Source of the DNA: Trichobilharzia szidati
Taxonomy: Eukaryota; Platyhelminthes; Trematoda; Strigeidida; Schistosomatidae
Assembly (NCBI GenBank): GCA_944472155.2
Contig: OX235272.1
Location: 7,796,354 to 7,860,353, forward strand
Direction of reading: 5' to 3'
DNA length: 64,000 bases
The position numbers and the translations under genes are program-made. Positions 43,286 through 54,680 of this stretch are shown one piece after another. Every line of letters starts with the position of its first letter. Position 1 is the stretch's first letter. Below the pieces are notes generated by a model that was not told the DNA's origin, did no database searches, and worked only from the letters and a program-made list of their open reading frames with translations.

Positions 43286-43504
43286 AATTCATTATTATTA
43301 TTATTTGATAATCATTCACCAATAGTACTTTTAAGTTTACGCCACATCATCGTTATTATTTTACAATCAATATAATTGTCGTTATTTGTAACCTTGAACT
43401 TACGTCTGGTTAATTTTCTGTAGTATTCATATTGTCTCACACACACACCACTGATTACGTTCATCGTCGAAACCTGTATTTTTGTTGACTATATTTATAT
43501 ATGT

Positions 43505-43975
43505 AGATTATTATTATTATTGTATCCTTTAATTCCAACGGGAACATAGGGCTTCAGCTGTGCGTCTCCATTGCGTTCTGTTCTCTGCTAGAGTCTTCAC
43601 CTGGTTCCAAGTCTGCCTACACGTTTTCATCTCCTTTTCACATGACCTCCTCCAAGTCACCCACCCTCGCACTGACGACCAACTCGCCACTTCCCTTTCG
43701 GGTTCCACTCGAGCAATGGTTTGTCTGGTGATGTCACTTGATGGTTTCCTCAGAGTATGACCAGCCAATCCATCTCCATTTCTTCCTGCCTATTTGTTTC
43801 ACAATCGGTTCCTGGTTGGTTCGTTCCCAAAGATCCCTGTTGCTGATCTTTTCTGGCCATCTGATCTTGAGTGGTATTGAGCGAAGACAACTGTTAATGC
43901 AGGTCTGTAGTTTGTTTGAGATGCTCTTTATGACGCGCTGGCCAAGTCTCTGATCCGTATAGTAGCACATGTATG
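43505..43975 (-). mobile_element. RTE/SR2-like LINE fragment, family Y
   Basis: Minus strand: SNKLQTCINSCLRSIPLKIRW (near 43930-43870), ISNRDLWERTNQEPIVKQI and RKKWRWIGWSYSEETIK. Then a -1 shift to GHTLRKPSSDITRQTIARV and a GSWTQVKTLAENRTQWRRT-like tail. The 3' end GAAGCCCTATGTTCCCGTTGG plus ATAATA lies at 43505. Severely 5'-truncated. The first ~45 bases after 43285 are simple repeat. Confidence 0.8.
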
Positions 43976-44004
43976 TAGACACACATCATTAAATTATTTC
44001 CTCT

Positions 44005-44160
44005 CATTATATCTCATGTTCTCATTGACCATGCATATTCAAAAACTAACTGACTATTGTTCCATCCCATCCCATCTTATACTTGTTCCACAATACACTT
44101 TCGGATATGATTCTAATTTGACTTTACTGGCTGGCTATCGTATGCAGAAATAAATGGATT
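44005..44160 (-). repeat. Dispersed repeat, unit 2 (inverted partner at 41 kb)
   Basis: The complement of 41090-41213 lies here: CTCATTGACCATGCATATTC, TAACTGACTATTGTTCCATCCCA, TACTTGTTCCACAATACACTTTC. The remaining 44161-44735 shows no other recognised feature apart from a run of C at 44413-44422. Confidence 0.55.
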
Positions 44161-44737
44161 GATAATTGTAGAGCCTGAAGAAGAAGAGGAATTTATTGAA
44201 ACGACCACTGTTCACTCTAACTACTTTTGTTTTGAATAAATTATGGGAATATTTAAGTTACTATAACCTTAACCGTTGTTCCATTCAAATATACACTGTC
44301 ATTCTAGGCGTAGTCTTAAATAATTCAGTGTTTTCGATTCCAGTTTCCTTGTCAATACTGACAGGTAAGATAGGCTACTGATAAAGTAGGTAATATAGTA
44401 CAAGCAAACCTTCCCCCCCACTCCCAACAAACTGGAAGAACTGGTAAGGAAGACAAGACTTCGGATGAATTTAGATCAAACAGAGGTATGAACAATTCCC
44501 ATTTCATGTCATTAAGAACATACGAATCAGTAAAAAGATCCCCGCCTTTCGTAAATTCACTTCAGAGCTCTACAGTCATTTAGGGTGTTTATTTATACAA
44601 TACAGACTGACAGCAGAGGTCAAAGGTTATTGTCAGTTAGTAATAAAGCAAACCAAAATGGATGAGTAATAACTGTGTTTGAAAAATTAGTAAGTAGTCT
44701 TACTTAATCAACTAATTCGTTGAGTATATGTGTAAAA

Positions 44738-45635
44738 CTTGGTCACTGTGGTAGTAAATAATTCCATATTAGTTTGTTTATTAGATGTATCACACAGTCA
44801 GTGAGTGAAACAGTATTATTTATTGGATGACACAGTTTAGAACAAAATTTATTATTCTTCATGATCATGTCATCAATTATAATCATATAACTTTGAAACT
44901 TGAGTTTTATAGCTTTCTTTGTTCTCTCCAATTTGTCCTAGGGGAATTTAAATAATCAGTAGTAATTCCATACAAATAAGGAACCTCGGAAACTTAAAGC
45001 AGAATTCTTAACAAGGCAGGGATAAAAGTGGCTGGTATTCAAACCCACAAACTCAATTAGAATCAAGCTTTGTCGGTTAGAGGATAAATCGTGTGGAGCC
45101 TTTAAAACAAGACAATTTAGTTTATCTAATACCCCGATGGAATGATTGTCACGTCAAATACATAGGTCATAGTAGTAGAACAGAGGCAGTCAGACTAGCC
45201 GAGCATAAAAACCTAGCAAAATATATAATAGTTTACCCGAATAAGATAAGAAATCTAGAGAATAGTTCAGCTATAGCACTACATGCAATCACACACAACC
45301 ATACAATAGGATGGGATAGGATGACAGTTTTAAAATCGAATGCAATGGAAGGGTGGAGGGAGAGATTGATAACAGAAGCTTTGTTTATCGAATCAACTGC
45401 GAACCAACAGGTGTAGTAGGAATGATTCAACATCTGTGCAGACGGACATCTGGAAAATTCTACTATCCTTAAGAATAGGAGAGAACAAAGAAAGCCATAA
45501 AACTCAAGTTTCGAAGTCGTGTGATTATAATTGATGACATGATTATGAACAGTAATGAGTCGTGTTCGAAACTGTGTCATCCAGTAAATAATACTGTTTC
45601 ACTGACTGTGTGATGTATCTAATAAACAAACTAAT
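44738..45635 (+). mobile_element. PLE-5, copy 2, with inverted terminal repeats
   Basis: The terminal repeat lies at 44738-44945 (minus) and 45440-45635 (plus). The body at 45093-45416 encodes the GIY-YIG endonuclease: LVYLIPRWNDCHVKYIGHSS (YIG intact), RLAEHKNLAKY, SSAIALHAITHNHTIGWDRM and ERLITEALFIES with the glutamate region present. Degraded linker sequence (VIPYKEGTSE.L..ILN type) lies at 44965-45090. Hammerhead-like ends (TTCGAAAC.TGTGTCATCCAG) are degraded in both arms. Confidence 0.8.
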
Positions 45636-45869
45636 GTGTAATTCGCTGAGTGATGAATACTCCTTTGGAAGTAGCTGATATGCGAAAAGAGAACAAGAGA
45701 TTGAAAATGAGTTGGGAAAAACACAAAGTGGACTACCAACAGCTTGTTATTCAGTTAGTTAATCAGGAAGACAAAGAAGGACGAAAAAAAGAAAAAAATT
45801 AGTACTAAGACCATGGTAGTAAGAGAGTCTGGATCATACATTTCTGAACATAAGGTTCAGATTTCTCCT

Positions 45870-46295
45870 TAAGGATTTCTAAGTCTTCAGCTGTATGAAG
45901 AAGATGTAGGTGAAATCTTTTCCGAACGTCCTGGTCATACTTTTTACATGACTGAAAGAAGTCTGTGCTGGTTCTGCATGACCGGAAGTAATAATATGCT
46001 CTGGAATTGAGTTGTCGACAGTTCCGAGTTCTTCTCGTGACAACCCCTCTGATAAATGTTCATGGGTACGTCTACACAATGTCCTGCTAGTACCACCCAT
46101 GTATTTCGCTGCATATGAGCAGATGAATTACTAACAGAGAGATCTTGTCTTTGACATTTTGGTGAATGACAGTATGTGTAAAGAAGGTGAGATGTAGAGA
46201 TTCGGCGAAAATAAGGTTCTACGAACTGCTGCCAACAGAAGACCTCGAAAGAACTCACTAATTGCATCTCCATTGAACGTCAGAATTAGAATTGG
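45870..46295 (-). mobile_element. PLE-7 endonuclease fragment
   Basis: Minus strand 46130-45879: ICSYAAKYMGGTSRTLCRR (Y-M-G in the YIG place), THEHLSEGLSREELGTVDNS, IPEHIITSGHAEPAQTSF and a tail ending ENHLRLHLLHTAEDL in another frame. Upstream, a MEMQLVSSFEVFCWQQFVEP-like remnant extends to about 46273. The family differs from the other PLEs here. No terminal repeat is recognised. Confidence 0.65.
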
Positions 46296-46299
46296 TTAT

Positions 46300-47055
46300 T
46301 TCTTCAGTAAATCCAAGTTTCGAGAAGTTTCGAGGAGAGAAAAACCGCAAATCACCAAAAATGGAAGAAACAGATAAGAATTCGTCTCTTTCACTTACTT
46401 GGACAGTACCTTTTCAACTACAAGTGGTACAAATGAGGAGGTCAGAGTCAGTCAGGATCTAACAGCGTGTAAGCAAGACAGGTCTTGATTGGTCTAAAAT
46501 CAGTAGGAAGACGAACTACAACACTCATTACACCCAAAGAATAACATCCAAACTCTCTTTCACACTCATATCACTTAGGCCAGTCCTTCTGTATGTCTCA
46601 GATACCTCATGCACACGTAAGCAGAAGCATATAATTGACAAATACCTTTTCTAGCTTGGTACTGAAGATCAGGTATCCGGCTGGCTGACCAGAAAGGATA
46701 AAGAAGAAGAAATTCAGGTAGTTCAGTGGGAAGACTAACAACTTATTACCCAACTAATCTGCAGAAGAAAATCGGGTTCAAATGGACATACACTGAGAGG
46801 AACTTCAAGTTGCATCATACGTCAACTAGACCCTCCAGGGGAATCAGAATGTAATGCGACTAACTGGGTGTGAGTCCCATAATGACATTCAGACAGTTAT
46901 TTTTCAAGAAGATGAAAGCTTGTGAGCAGTCATGGTATAAGCTGAAAGTGGTGGTTCAGGACTGAGTGGAACTGAAATGTGCCACTGTAGCCCTATGTTC
47001 CACCCGGAAATCAACCTCTGTAAAGCCGGTCAAGTGTTACCATAATAATAACAAC
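46300..47055 (+). mobile_element. Old RTE/SR2-like LINE fragment
   Basis: Plus strand, heavily frameshifted: SLSLTWTVPFQLQVVQMRRS beside the SFTYLGS-like frame, GTNEEVRVSQDL, RPVLLYVSDTS, a GTEDQVSGWLTRKDKEEE block and AQQLICRRKSGS. The 3' end is GTAGCCCTATGTTCCACCCGG with CATAATAATAAC. Older than the other family Y copies, judging by the number of lesions. Confidence 0.65.
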
Positions 47056-47652
47056 ACTATCCAATATTCATACAATGGTATCACAAGTGTGAGTAGAATG
47101 TTCAAACCCACTGAATTTTGATTAAGATAGTTTTTGAAAAGGAGGATCTCATCACTTTTCATTGTACATTAGTTAAGTTAATTTCAAAACCTCCCTCGGC
47201 ATTCAAGTATTAGCTAACATCCTGTATTCTGATGTTTTAATCTTTCTATCGTACTTTTGAGTAGTAATTTCACCATCCTTTGACAATACGTCTTTGTTCT
47301 CCATTCGTAATTCTAACTCTTATTCAGATTCTGAACGTATGCTTCACTATTTTCCCAAATATGATGGAGATATGTAGCTCTGACAGATGATACTGGATCA
47401 TAAAAGCTTTGCAACTAAACTATCAAGAGTAAGGAGCGCAACCACATTAAGATGTTCTCAGAATTAGCTCATATCGCCATTCTAACCTTGACTGAATACA
47501 GGGATATATTTACCTCTGACTGGACACTAGTCAGTAACTAGTGTACTGTGTCTAGTCTTTTATTTGCTACAGACTGAATTCTATCAGTCAAGTTTGCACT
47601 GTGGCCTCCATGCCACTAGGTGGCTTGCCAACATGATGCACTTTGAATTGTT
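47056..47652. other. Unassigned stretch
   Basis: Bases 47360-47450 vaguely resemble a decayed PLE-2 terminal repeat (GATGGAGATATGTAGCTCTGACAG, AAGCTTTGCAACTAAACTATC). A small ACTAGT-centred inverted repeat lies at 47525-47560. Nothing else is recognised. Confidence 0.35.
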
Positions 47653-47912
47653 GATATTAGATGGCTGGAGGCAATCGGCGGAAACCACACGTGACCTAGG
47701 TTTCGTGCTAGTTGACACTCACCAGTTAACAGGGGGTATCTGCAACCTTGAAGGAACTCACGTCCCATCTGAGATTTGAACCCGCGTCACCTAGTGAGTA
47801 CTGTAGTCAGAGACGTTACCACTGAGCTATTCGGGCTCGTGATTTACCTCCTGTATGCAATACAGTCCTAAAGGAGTTCCAAGGCTTTCTGTGGCCTCCA
47901 ACCATCTTAAAG
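47653..47912 (-). mobile_element. HH-SINE with terminal inverted repeats, copy 2
   Basis: Minus strand: GATGGTTGGAGGCC edge, GAGCCCGAATAGCTCAGTGG (box A), GCGGGTTCAAATCTC (box B), then CTGGTGA, GTGT, CAACTA, GCAC, GAAA, CCTAGGTC, and GCCTCCAGCCATCTAATATC at the other edge. The edges are inverted copies of each other. The hammerhead core has A-to-G in CUGAUGA and its stem I does not pair, so it is predicted inactive. Confidence 0.75.
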
Positions 47913-48251
47913 TATCTCATTATAATTTTAACAACTTAGCAGTATACCAGATGCTTCCAAATGTCTATGGTACATAAAGAATCACTCGAAATAAGCATGG
48001 GGTAAAATATTTAAATATCTTTTTTTCTCGTTACACAGTAGCAATAGCAGTTCCCTTATGCGAACTTTTTTTAGCATTCCACCTCGAACTTCACGCTAGA
48101 CCTGATGGCTTTAAGGTAGTCTCGTAGTTCACAACAATTGTGAAATTACAAACAGTATAGTATTTTTCTCTACTGCATAAAAAAACAACTAAAAAACAAT
48201 AATAAAAAAACCTTTAAAAAATCTCAGACAATACGCATAAACAAAAACTCG
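47913..48251. other. Unassigned AT-rich stretch
   Basis: Nothing recognised. A poly-A-rich run lies at 48178-48250. Confidence 0.4.
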
Positions 48252-48558
48252 TGTAACAGCAGAAGACAAGGGCCAGGCAACAGATCGTTTATTCAGGAAA
48301 ATCAACACATATTTATAGATTTTAATGTACATTATTATAGATTATTGTTAGTAGAAAATACAGTCTTTTGATTGGTTGTTTCTCACAGAAAGTTAACCTT
48401 GCATCTCTTTGTGGCTGTGTCAGATCATCCATATGCTAACTGTATCCGCCTACGCAAAGCCTTTGTTCTCATTTTCTCACCACCACCAATATTGGGGACA
48501 TAAACATTGACGTCAATTACTGTCTACCAACTTTGGCTAGCAGCCAGCTTTCACCACA
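48252..48558 (-). mobile_element. Solo LTR of the short LTR-element family
   Basis: 307 bp, TGTAACAGCAGAAGACAAGGG ... TTTCACCACA, clearly the same LTR as at 23379 and 24142 with small deletions. CTCG (48248-48251) and CTTG (48559-48562) may be a mutated target duplication. No interior is present, the usual result of LTR-LTR recombination. Confidence 0.85.
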
Positions 48559-48741
48559 CTTGTACTGTACAGTTAAATGGACCATTGCATATTTGTACGC
48601 ATAACGGTATCACTTCTTTGCTGTACATTTTAATTCACCCAATCTATTTTCACAGACTTTGTTCACTATATTCACTCGGGTTGATGCCCTACTGAAATTT
48701 ATTTATTTTGTGAGCCGTACTTGTAACTGTTTTTCACCACT
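48559..48741. other. Short unassigned stretch between solo LTR and RTE insertion
   Basis: Nothing recognised. Confidence 0.4.
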
Positions 48742-48754
48742 TTAGTTATTCAGC

Positions 48755-49756
48755 GAAGCGTTTGGAGTAAACACACGAGTCAGACAAGGGTGCTTATTAT
48801 CACCAATGATATTCCTAATCGTGGTGGACTGGACTGGATTATGCGTCAGACAGTGCGAAACGAGAAGACAGGGATATCCTGGACCGACGTGAACAACCTA
48901 GAAGACCTGGATTTCGTGGATGATTTATTTTTGATGTCACACAAAATCGAAGACTTACAAGCGAAAACCGACAAACTGGTCGAAGAAGCAGCAAAGACAG
49001 GACTGACTCCAGGTGAACATAGACAAGACGGAGGTTATGAAAATGACCAACCAACAACAACGACAGCAAACATTCAGCGCCGATCACCATCAACGGGAGG
49101 GATTTGAAAGAGGTTACTTCATTCACTTATCTAGGCAGCATTGTCTCAACTACAGGCAGATGGCACGGACGAGGATGTCAAATCGAGAATCGGGAAGGCG
49201 AGAAACACATTCATCAACCTGAAACCAATCTGGAAATCTTCCGCTGTCACTCAACTCAGCATCAACAACAAAATTCGGATTTTCAATACAAACGTCAAGT
49301 CAGTTTTTCCATACGGATCAGAAACTTGGCAGGTCACAAAGAATATTTCCAACAGCCTGTTGCAGACCTTCATCAACAACTGCCACCTTCGCTCTATACT
49401 GAAGATCAGATGGCCGGTAAGAATCACCAATAAGAAACTATGGGAAGAAACAAAACAAGAACCAATCGCCCAACAAATATGCAGGAGGAAGTGGAGATAG
49501 ATTGGACACTCACTGGCTGAGGAGGCTGCTGGGTGACATCGCGCGTCAGGCCATCGCTCGAGTGGAACCCGAAAGGGAGGCAGTGAGTGGGAGTTCGAAG
49601 GGTGACATGGAGGATATCGTGTGAAGAGGAATTGAAACAGTATGGACTAATACGGATGCAAGTGAAAAGTACAGCAGAAGACAGAAGCAAGTGGAGACGT
49701 GCAGTTGAAGCCCTATGTTCCACTAGGAACCCAAAGGAACAATAATATAATAATAA
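48755..49756 (+). mobile_element. RTE/SR2-like LINE, family Y, with 13-bp target duplication
   Basis: TTAGTTATTCAGC occurs at 48742-48754 and 49757-49769, directly outside the copy. It begins inside RT (GVNTRVRQGCLLSPMIF) and ends GAAGCCCTATGTTCCACTAGG ... ACAATAATATAATAATAA. Confidence 0.9.
48768..49735 (+). pseudogene. RTE-like reverse transcriptase C-terminal half, frameshifted
   Basis: Blocks in order: VRQGCLLSPMIFLIVVDW (motif B, first frame), shift, RNEKTGISWTDVNNLEDLDF directly followed by VDDLFLMSHKIEDLQ (motif C with the FVDD pair, about 48925), shift, KEVTSFTYLGSIVSTTGRW. After another shift come KARNTFINLKPIWKSS, NVKSVFPYGSETWQVTK, HLRSILKIRWPVRITNKKLW and EETKQEPIAQQICRRKWR to a TAG at 49498. 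The GDIARQAIARVEPERE and WSSVKSTAEDRSKWRRA-like tail follows in other frames. At least four frame breaks. Confidence 0.8.
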
Positions 49757-49769
49757 TTAGTTATTCAGC

Positions 49770-51095
49770 TCGCAACATTTTTCTATACTAATTGTAACTA
49801 CTCATCGCTATTGGTTATTTTCACACCTTGCTCTGTAACTTTCATAAACTTCCGTACTGTTAACAATTTCATTTGTTTTATTTCAATCTGGCGTATAACT
49901 TTCGTGTTTTCGCCATGTTTCCTCACATTGATTCGGTCCAAGCTTTTGTAGTACTCTCATGTCGATTTGTGAAATCTTAACCTCTTCTCCCATTCTTCTT
50001 TTCCTTTTCTTTCGCCTTATTCTTTCTAATACGCTGGTATATTTGTTGCCTTTAGTATCAATTGTTAGTTGCTGTTGAAGCGGTGGAGTGGAGCTAACGA
50101 GCATTGGTCTAAGACGCAACTTGATGATAATGAGTCACTTCTCCGCTATAACAGCAACGGGCAACAGGTGGATACCGTCAGCCCTCCATGCATGTAAATC
50201 CGTAGCAGTACGAAGTAAAATAAATAAAAATGAAAGATGCAAAAAACAACAACAACAACATCTGAGAACCCTGCAATCCCACTAAGGCACCAGCGTCATT
50301 TCTTCTTATATTTCGTCTTACTGCACTAGCCTCTCATTTACCTTAACATTTAACTTTCCTTTCACAATTCTTTCTTACTATATTCAATCTTCCTTTTTCA
50401 TTTAGTGTTATTGTACAAACCCCTAAAACTTTCAGCTCACTACTTTCGTGTATCGAAAGTTGCCGGTATTCCACCAACATTCTAAGGGGAGATAATCTGT
50501 AGTGTACCCTGAACCTTTGGATTTTTGTTTTAACGCATTCATCCACTTTTGGCGCCACGCCAACACGTGACTGTACACACGTGGTTCGCTCCCTTGTTGT
50601 GCTACTATCATTCAGCCTTTTTACTTTGGTTTCGTTAGTCAGTACTTACACGTTAAGTAGAGTACTGTTAAGGGTATTAGGCATAACCCAACACTTGCAT
50701 ATCCAACGCCTCACATATTACCAACGATTTGGCGTTTATCTCATTTCGTTGATCGACAAGATTATTGTTGTTATTGATGCATTCAGATCGACTCAGCTGA
50801 ACATAAAAGCGACTGAGTAAGACCTAATCATGAAATTGCACTACTAACCTTTTATCTAAAATTTAATAACAAAGAATTTATTGATAAATAGTTAAACTGC
50901 ATATTACGTCAAATAAAATGTTCAAGACATCTAATTAGTCTAACTTTATCGGTGTAATCAATAAATGTGAAACATGGATTGAAAGACACAACGGCATTTC
51001 ATCTCTATGTCTCTACAATCCAACAATATGTCACGCGTATTTGGAGGTTAATGAAATTTCTTGTAGAAGAAGAAAAACGAGTCTAAATAGTTACT
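49770..51095. other. Unassigned stretch, 1.3 kb
   Basis: No transposon family recognised. A CAA repeat lies at 50246-50262. Bases 49883-50119 (minus) contain an open frame with a basic KRKRR stretch, and 50581-50820 (plus) an open frame with hydrophobic starts. Neither has recognisable homology, and both may be chance. Confidence 0.35.
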
Positions 51096-51099
51096 GTTA

Positions 51100-51790
51100 T
51101 TAATATTATTGGTATTGTTCCCTTGGTTTCCGAGTGGAACATAGGGATGGCTTCAACAACACATCTCCAGTTTCTTCTATTTTCTGCTGTCCTCTTCACC
51201 TGAGTCCACGACTGCCCATCATCTCTCATCTCCTCTTCGCAAAATCTCCTCCACGTCAACCTAGGATGACCCACTCGTCGTTTCCCATTCGGATTCTACT
51301 CAAGGGCCTGGGGCCCAGTGTCTTCTGATGGTCTCTTCAGCGTATGCCCAGTCCATCTCGGCTTTCTCCTAAATATTTCTTGAGCGATGGCCTGCTGCTT
51401 GTTGGTTTGTTCCCAACCAGCTAGAGTTTCTTCTTACTAGTTTTTTCTGACCATTTAATCTTCGGTATGGAGCCAGAGAAGCAGGCAGCTGTTGAATACA
51501 GTTTATAACTTGTTGGGAATCCCTTTCGTGACATGCACACACCAAGTTTCTCACCCGTATAGAAGTAGTAACTGACTGACTTCACATTTGTGTTGAAAAT
51601 CTGAATCTTGTCCACTGTGCTGGTTGAGTTAGTGCAGAATATTTCCGAACTGGTTTCAGGTTGATGAAGGCGTATCTTGCCTTTCCGATTCTGGCTCGCT
51701 TTGACTTCTTCATCCGTTCCGTCTGCTGTTGGAATGATGCTTCTTAAACAAGTGAAGGAAGTAGCAACAGAAATATAAATCAATAAATTC
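51100..51790 (-). mobile_element. RTE/SR2-like LINE fragment, family Y
   Basis: Minus strand: ATSFTCLRSIIPTADGTDEE (51780-51720), NRKGKIRLHQPETSSEIF in a shifted frame, DKIQIFNTNVKSVSYYFYTG, KIKWSEKTSKKKL and GHPRLTWRRFCEEEMRDDGQ. The 3' end is GCCATCCCTATGTTCCACTCGG with ACCAATAATATTAATAA at 51100. Confidence 0.8.
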
Positions 51791-52094
51791 TGTGAGACAA
51801 ATTATTATGAGTTGTAAATGAATTAGATTCAGATTCAGTTGATAAGGATAGAAGGCTCTTATGGCCTGTGTTAATCCTTGCAAAATATATCTTTGCAGAG
51901 ATCTAACTTCTCTTTGAAAGCGTTCACCGATGAAGCTGTTACTACTTAATCAGGTAAGGAGTTCTAGTCGTTGACCACTCTGTGAGAGAATCTAAATTCT
52001 GCACGTATTTTAATCGTCCTCGGTTTGAGCACCTTTTTGGGGTGACCCCGTAAATGTATCCTAGAAGAGGATTTCATTTAGATTCCTCCTGTTT
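51791..52094. other. Unassigned stretch
   Basis: Nothing recognised. Confidence 0.35.
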
Positions 52095-52205
52095 TAAGTT
52101 TTACAACAGATTGATGTCAGCTAGAGAAATCAGTGAAAACCACCAGGTAGGACTACATAGCTCTTTCATCCCAGTATGAAACTCTTCAACACGAGAGAAT
52201 AAAAT
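52095..52205 (-). mobile_element. Smα-like SINE 3' fragment
   Basis: The minus strand resembles the 3' half of Smα-like copies (TTCACTGATTTCTCTAGCTGACATC) preceded by a decayed hammerhead (GAAGAGTTTCATACTGGGATGAAAG). Confidence 0.5.
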
Positions 52206-52744
52206 TCCCATGTAGACATTTAGAAAGCAATGAGGATTGCGCGAAGAAATATTTACTTTTCAATTAGATCCTCATCTCTGGCTCTGCTCAAATATATATA
52301 TATACATAGCATTTCTAATACAATGCACATTTTAACAATCAAGTGACGATGTGCTTGTTAACAAAAATTAGTCAGTACCAACATGTCAAGGGGGTGATAA
52401 CTGGTGCAGAAAATTAATACACTCACAATTGAAGGGTAGAAATGGTTTTAACAAGTGTACTGCATAATGCATAATTTTGGAAAAAATGAAGAGTAATTAA
52501 GGAGTAAGCAAGTGTTCAGGTTAATTACGTAATAATTTGGACAGTTATAATATTCAAAAGGTCTAAGGGGAGGACAACGTAGTCCAGTTTATACATTCAT
52601 GTAACAGTGACAAAGGTAAGGAAAGTGGCTTTACGAATTTTCTCTGAACATTCACAGGTTTGGCTTATTCAGACTTATTCTGATGGCTTCAGCCGTATGT
52701 AGAAGGTGAACTCATAAAACAAAATTAATATCATTTAATTCACT

Positions 52745-52845
52745 TTTAGATATTCCCGTCGACTGACTGGACAGATGACGAGTTCCAAATAGGACGAAAT
52801 ATTCATCCTGGATTCCACTGCTAGTCACCATCCACCAATTAAAAT
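52745..52845 (+). mobile_element. Smα-like hammerhead fragment inside PLE-6
   Basis: CAGATGACGAGTTCC, AAAT, AGGAC, GAAAT and CATCCTGGATTCCACTGCTAGTC closely follow the schistosome Smα hammerhead layout, including the TGGATTCCACTGC loop region. CUGAUGA reads CAGATGA, and stem I does not pair well with the upstream side, so activity is doubtful. Confidence 0.65.
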
Positions 52846-53039
52846 TAAGATTGGTTGCAACGCGATAAATAATTTTAAATACTGTATTAAAATCAACTTT
52901 ATGTCCACTGTCTACAAGGTGTCCTAAAACAGAGCTACGAACGGATCTTGTTTGTCCCTTACGTAACCATGCAGGATGATAATAGTGATAATGACTAATT
53001 ATTGTTAAGCAACATATCGCCAATTGATTGGTAAAATGT

Positions 53040-54680
53040 AGTGTATTGTAATTCCATATTAGTTTGTTTATTAGGTATGTCACACAGTGGAACAGTATTA
53101 TTTACTGGATGACGTTTCGAACAAAATTTATTGTTGATATAAGAATAAAACTTGGGAACTGTGGTAGAGTGTAATTCCATTATGGGTAAATTTTATTTTG
53201 ATAAAGTCTCACAGTGTTATACAGTAATATTTACTGATGACGTTTCGAGCACAATTTATTGCTCATATGATTGTGAGCAATAATGGAAAATTTATTGTTC
53301 ATAATCATATCAATTGTGATCACACGATTTTGACACTTGAGTTTTATAGTTTACTTTGTTCTCTCCTATTTGTCGTATGGGTAGTAGAATTTTCCAGATA
53401 TCGGGGACAGGTGATGAATCATTCCTATTACATGTATTTGTAATTGATTCGATAAACAAAGGGAAAGCATAGCGATTGAAACGTTCACCCCCAACCCGAA
53501 AGTATGGTGGAGGTACGTAGGTGACACATTCACTGTACTTAGAACACAAGATATAGATAGGTTTTTTCGAACACATCAACTCGAAGGTTGAAGCAATTCA
53601 ATTCACTTATGAATTGGAAAATCAGAAAGGGGAGCTCCCAATGTTAGATTGCAACGTAAAAAGGAAAGAAGATTGGAAGTTAAACACACTAGTGTGTTTA
53701 CAGGAAACCCACACATTCAAACAGATATTTGGACTTCCGATCACCCCATCCCATGTCAGTGAAAATAGGATTGGTGAAATGTTTAAATGACAGGGCAGAA
53801 AAATTAAGTAGTACCAAAGAAAATCTAAAACTGGAACTGATACACATAAAAGAAGCCTTGAAACTTAATAATTACCCGGATAAATTAATCAAGAAATATG
53901 TAAGGAAATGTAAAAATAAAATAAATAATGATAGTAGCGATAGTGATAATAATAATATTATTGACGACACCAACAATAAAGAATCTAAATCATCAGTAGT
54001 AATTCCATACAAGGAAGGAACCTCGGAAACTTTACGCAGAATTCTTAACAAGGCAGAAATAAACGTGGTTGGCATTCAAACACACAAACTCAATTGGAAA
54101 CAAGCTATGTCGGTTAAAGCAACAATCCTGTGGAGCCGTTAAAACAAAACAATTTAGTTTATCTAATGCCCTACTGGAATGATTGCCAGGTCAAATACAT
54201 GGGTCATAGTAGTAGAACAGGGGCAGTCAGACTAGCTGAACATAAAAACCTAGCAAGATCTAGATTGGTTGACCCGAATAAGATAAGAAATCTAGAGAAT
54301 AGTTCAGCTATAGCACTCACTAAATGCAGTTACACACAACCATACAATAGGATGGGATAGGATGACAGTTTTAAAATCTAATGTCACAGGGTGTAGGAAG
54401 GGAGAGACTGATAACAGAAGCTTTCTTTATCGAATCAACTACAAATACATGTAACAGGAATGATGCATTACCTGTCCCCGATATCTGGAAAATTCCACTA
54501 CCCATACGACAAATAGGAGAGAATAAAGAAAACTATAAAACTCAAGTGTCAAAATCGTGTGATTACAATTGATATGATTATGAACAATAAATTTTGTTCG
54601 AAACGTCATCCAGTAAATAATACTGTTTCACTGTGTGATATATCAGATAAACAAACTAATATTCAATTACTTACTACCAC
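53040..54680 (+). mobile_element. PLE-5, copy 3, most complete, dead RT
   Basis: Terminal repeats are in opposite orientation (53040-53465 minus and 54430-54680 plus). The body starts in RT motif C at about 53500 with WWRYVGDTFTVLRTQ. A frameshift leads to VEAIQFTYELENQKGELPML, then IGLVKCLNDRAEKLSS, ALKLNNYPDKLIKKY and SVVIPYKEGTSETLRRIL. After a stop comes the endonuclease YLMPYWNDCQVKYMGHSSR (YMG), RLAEHKNLARSRL, a shift, and RLITEAFFIESTTNTC. The catalytic YVDD reads YVGD, which would abolish polymerase activity. Confidence 0.85.
53729..54142 (+). pseudogene. PLE-5 linker region (RT to endonuclease), truncated
   Basis: 138-codon open stretch: a basic, Asn/Asp-rich segment (NNYPDKLIKKYVRKCKNKIN, then DSSDSDNNNIIDDTNNKES) between RT and GIY-YIG. 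The EGTSETLRRILNKAEINVV block is the conserved pre-endonuclease helix also seen in PLE-2 (SEITARLVKP). It ends in a stop before the endonuclease, which resumes in another frame at 54130. Confidence 0.7.

Noticed and set aside
50630..50690. Micro-exon-like 15 nt between AACAG and GTAAGT (minus strand)
   Set aside because: Too short to support by eye without flanking exons, although schistosomes do have micro-exon genes.
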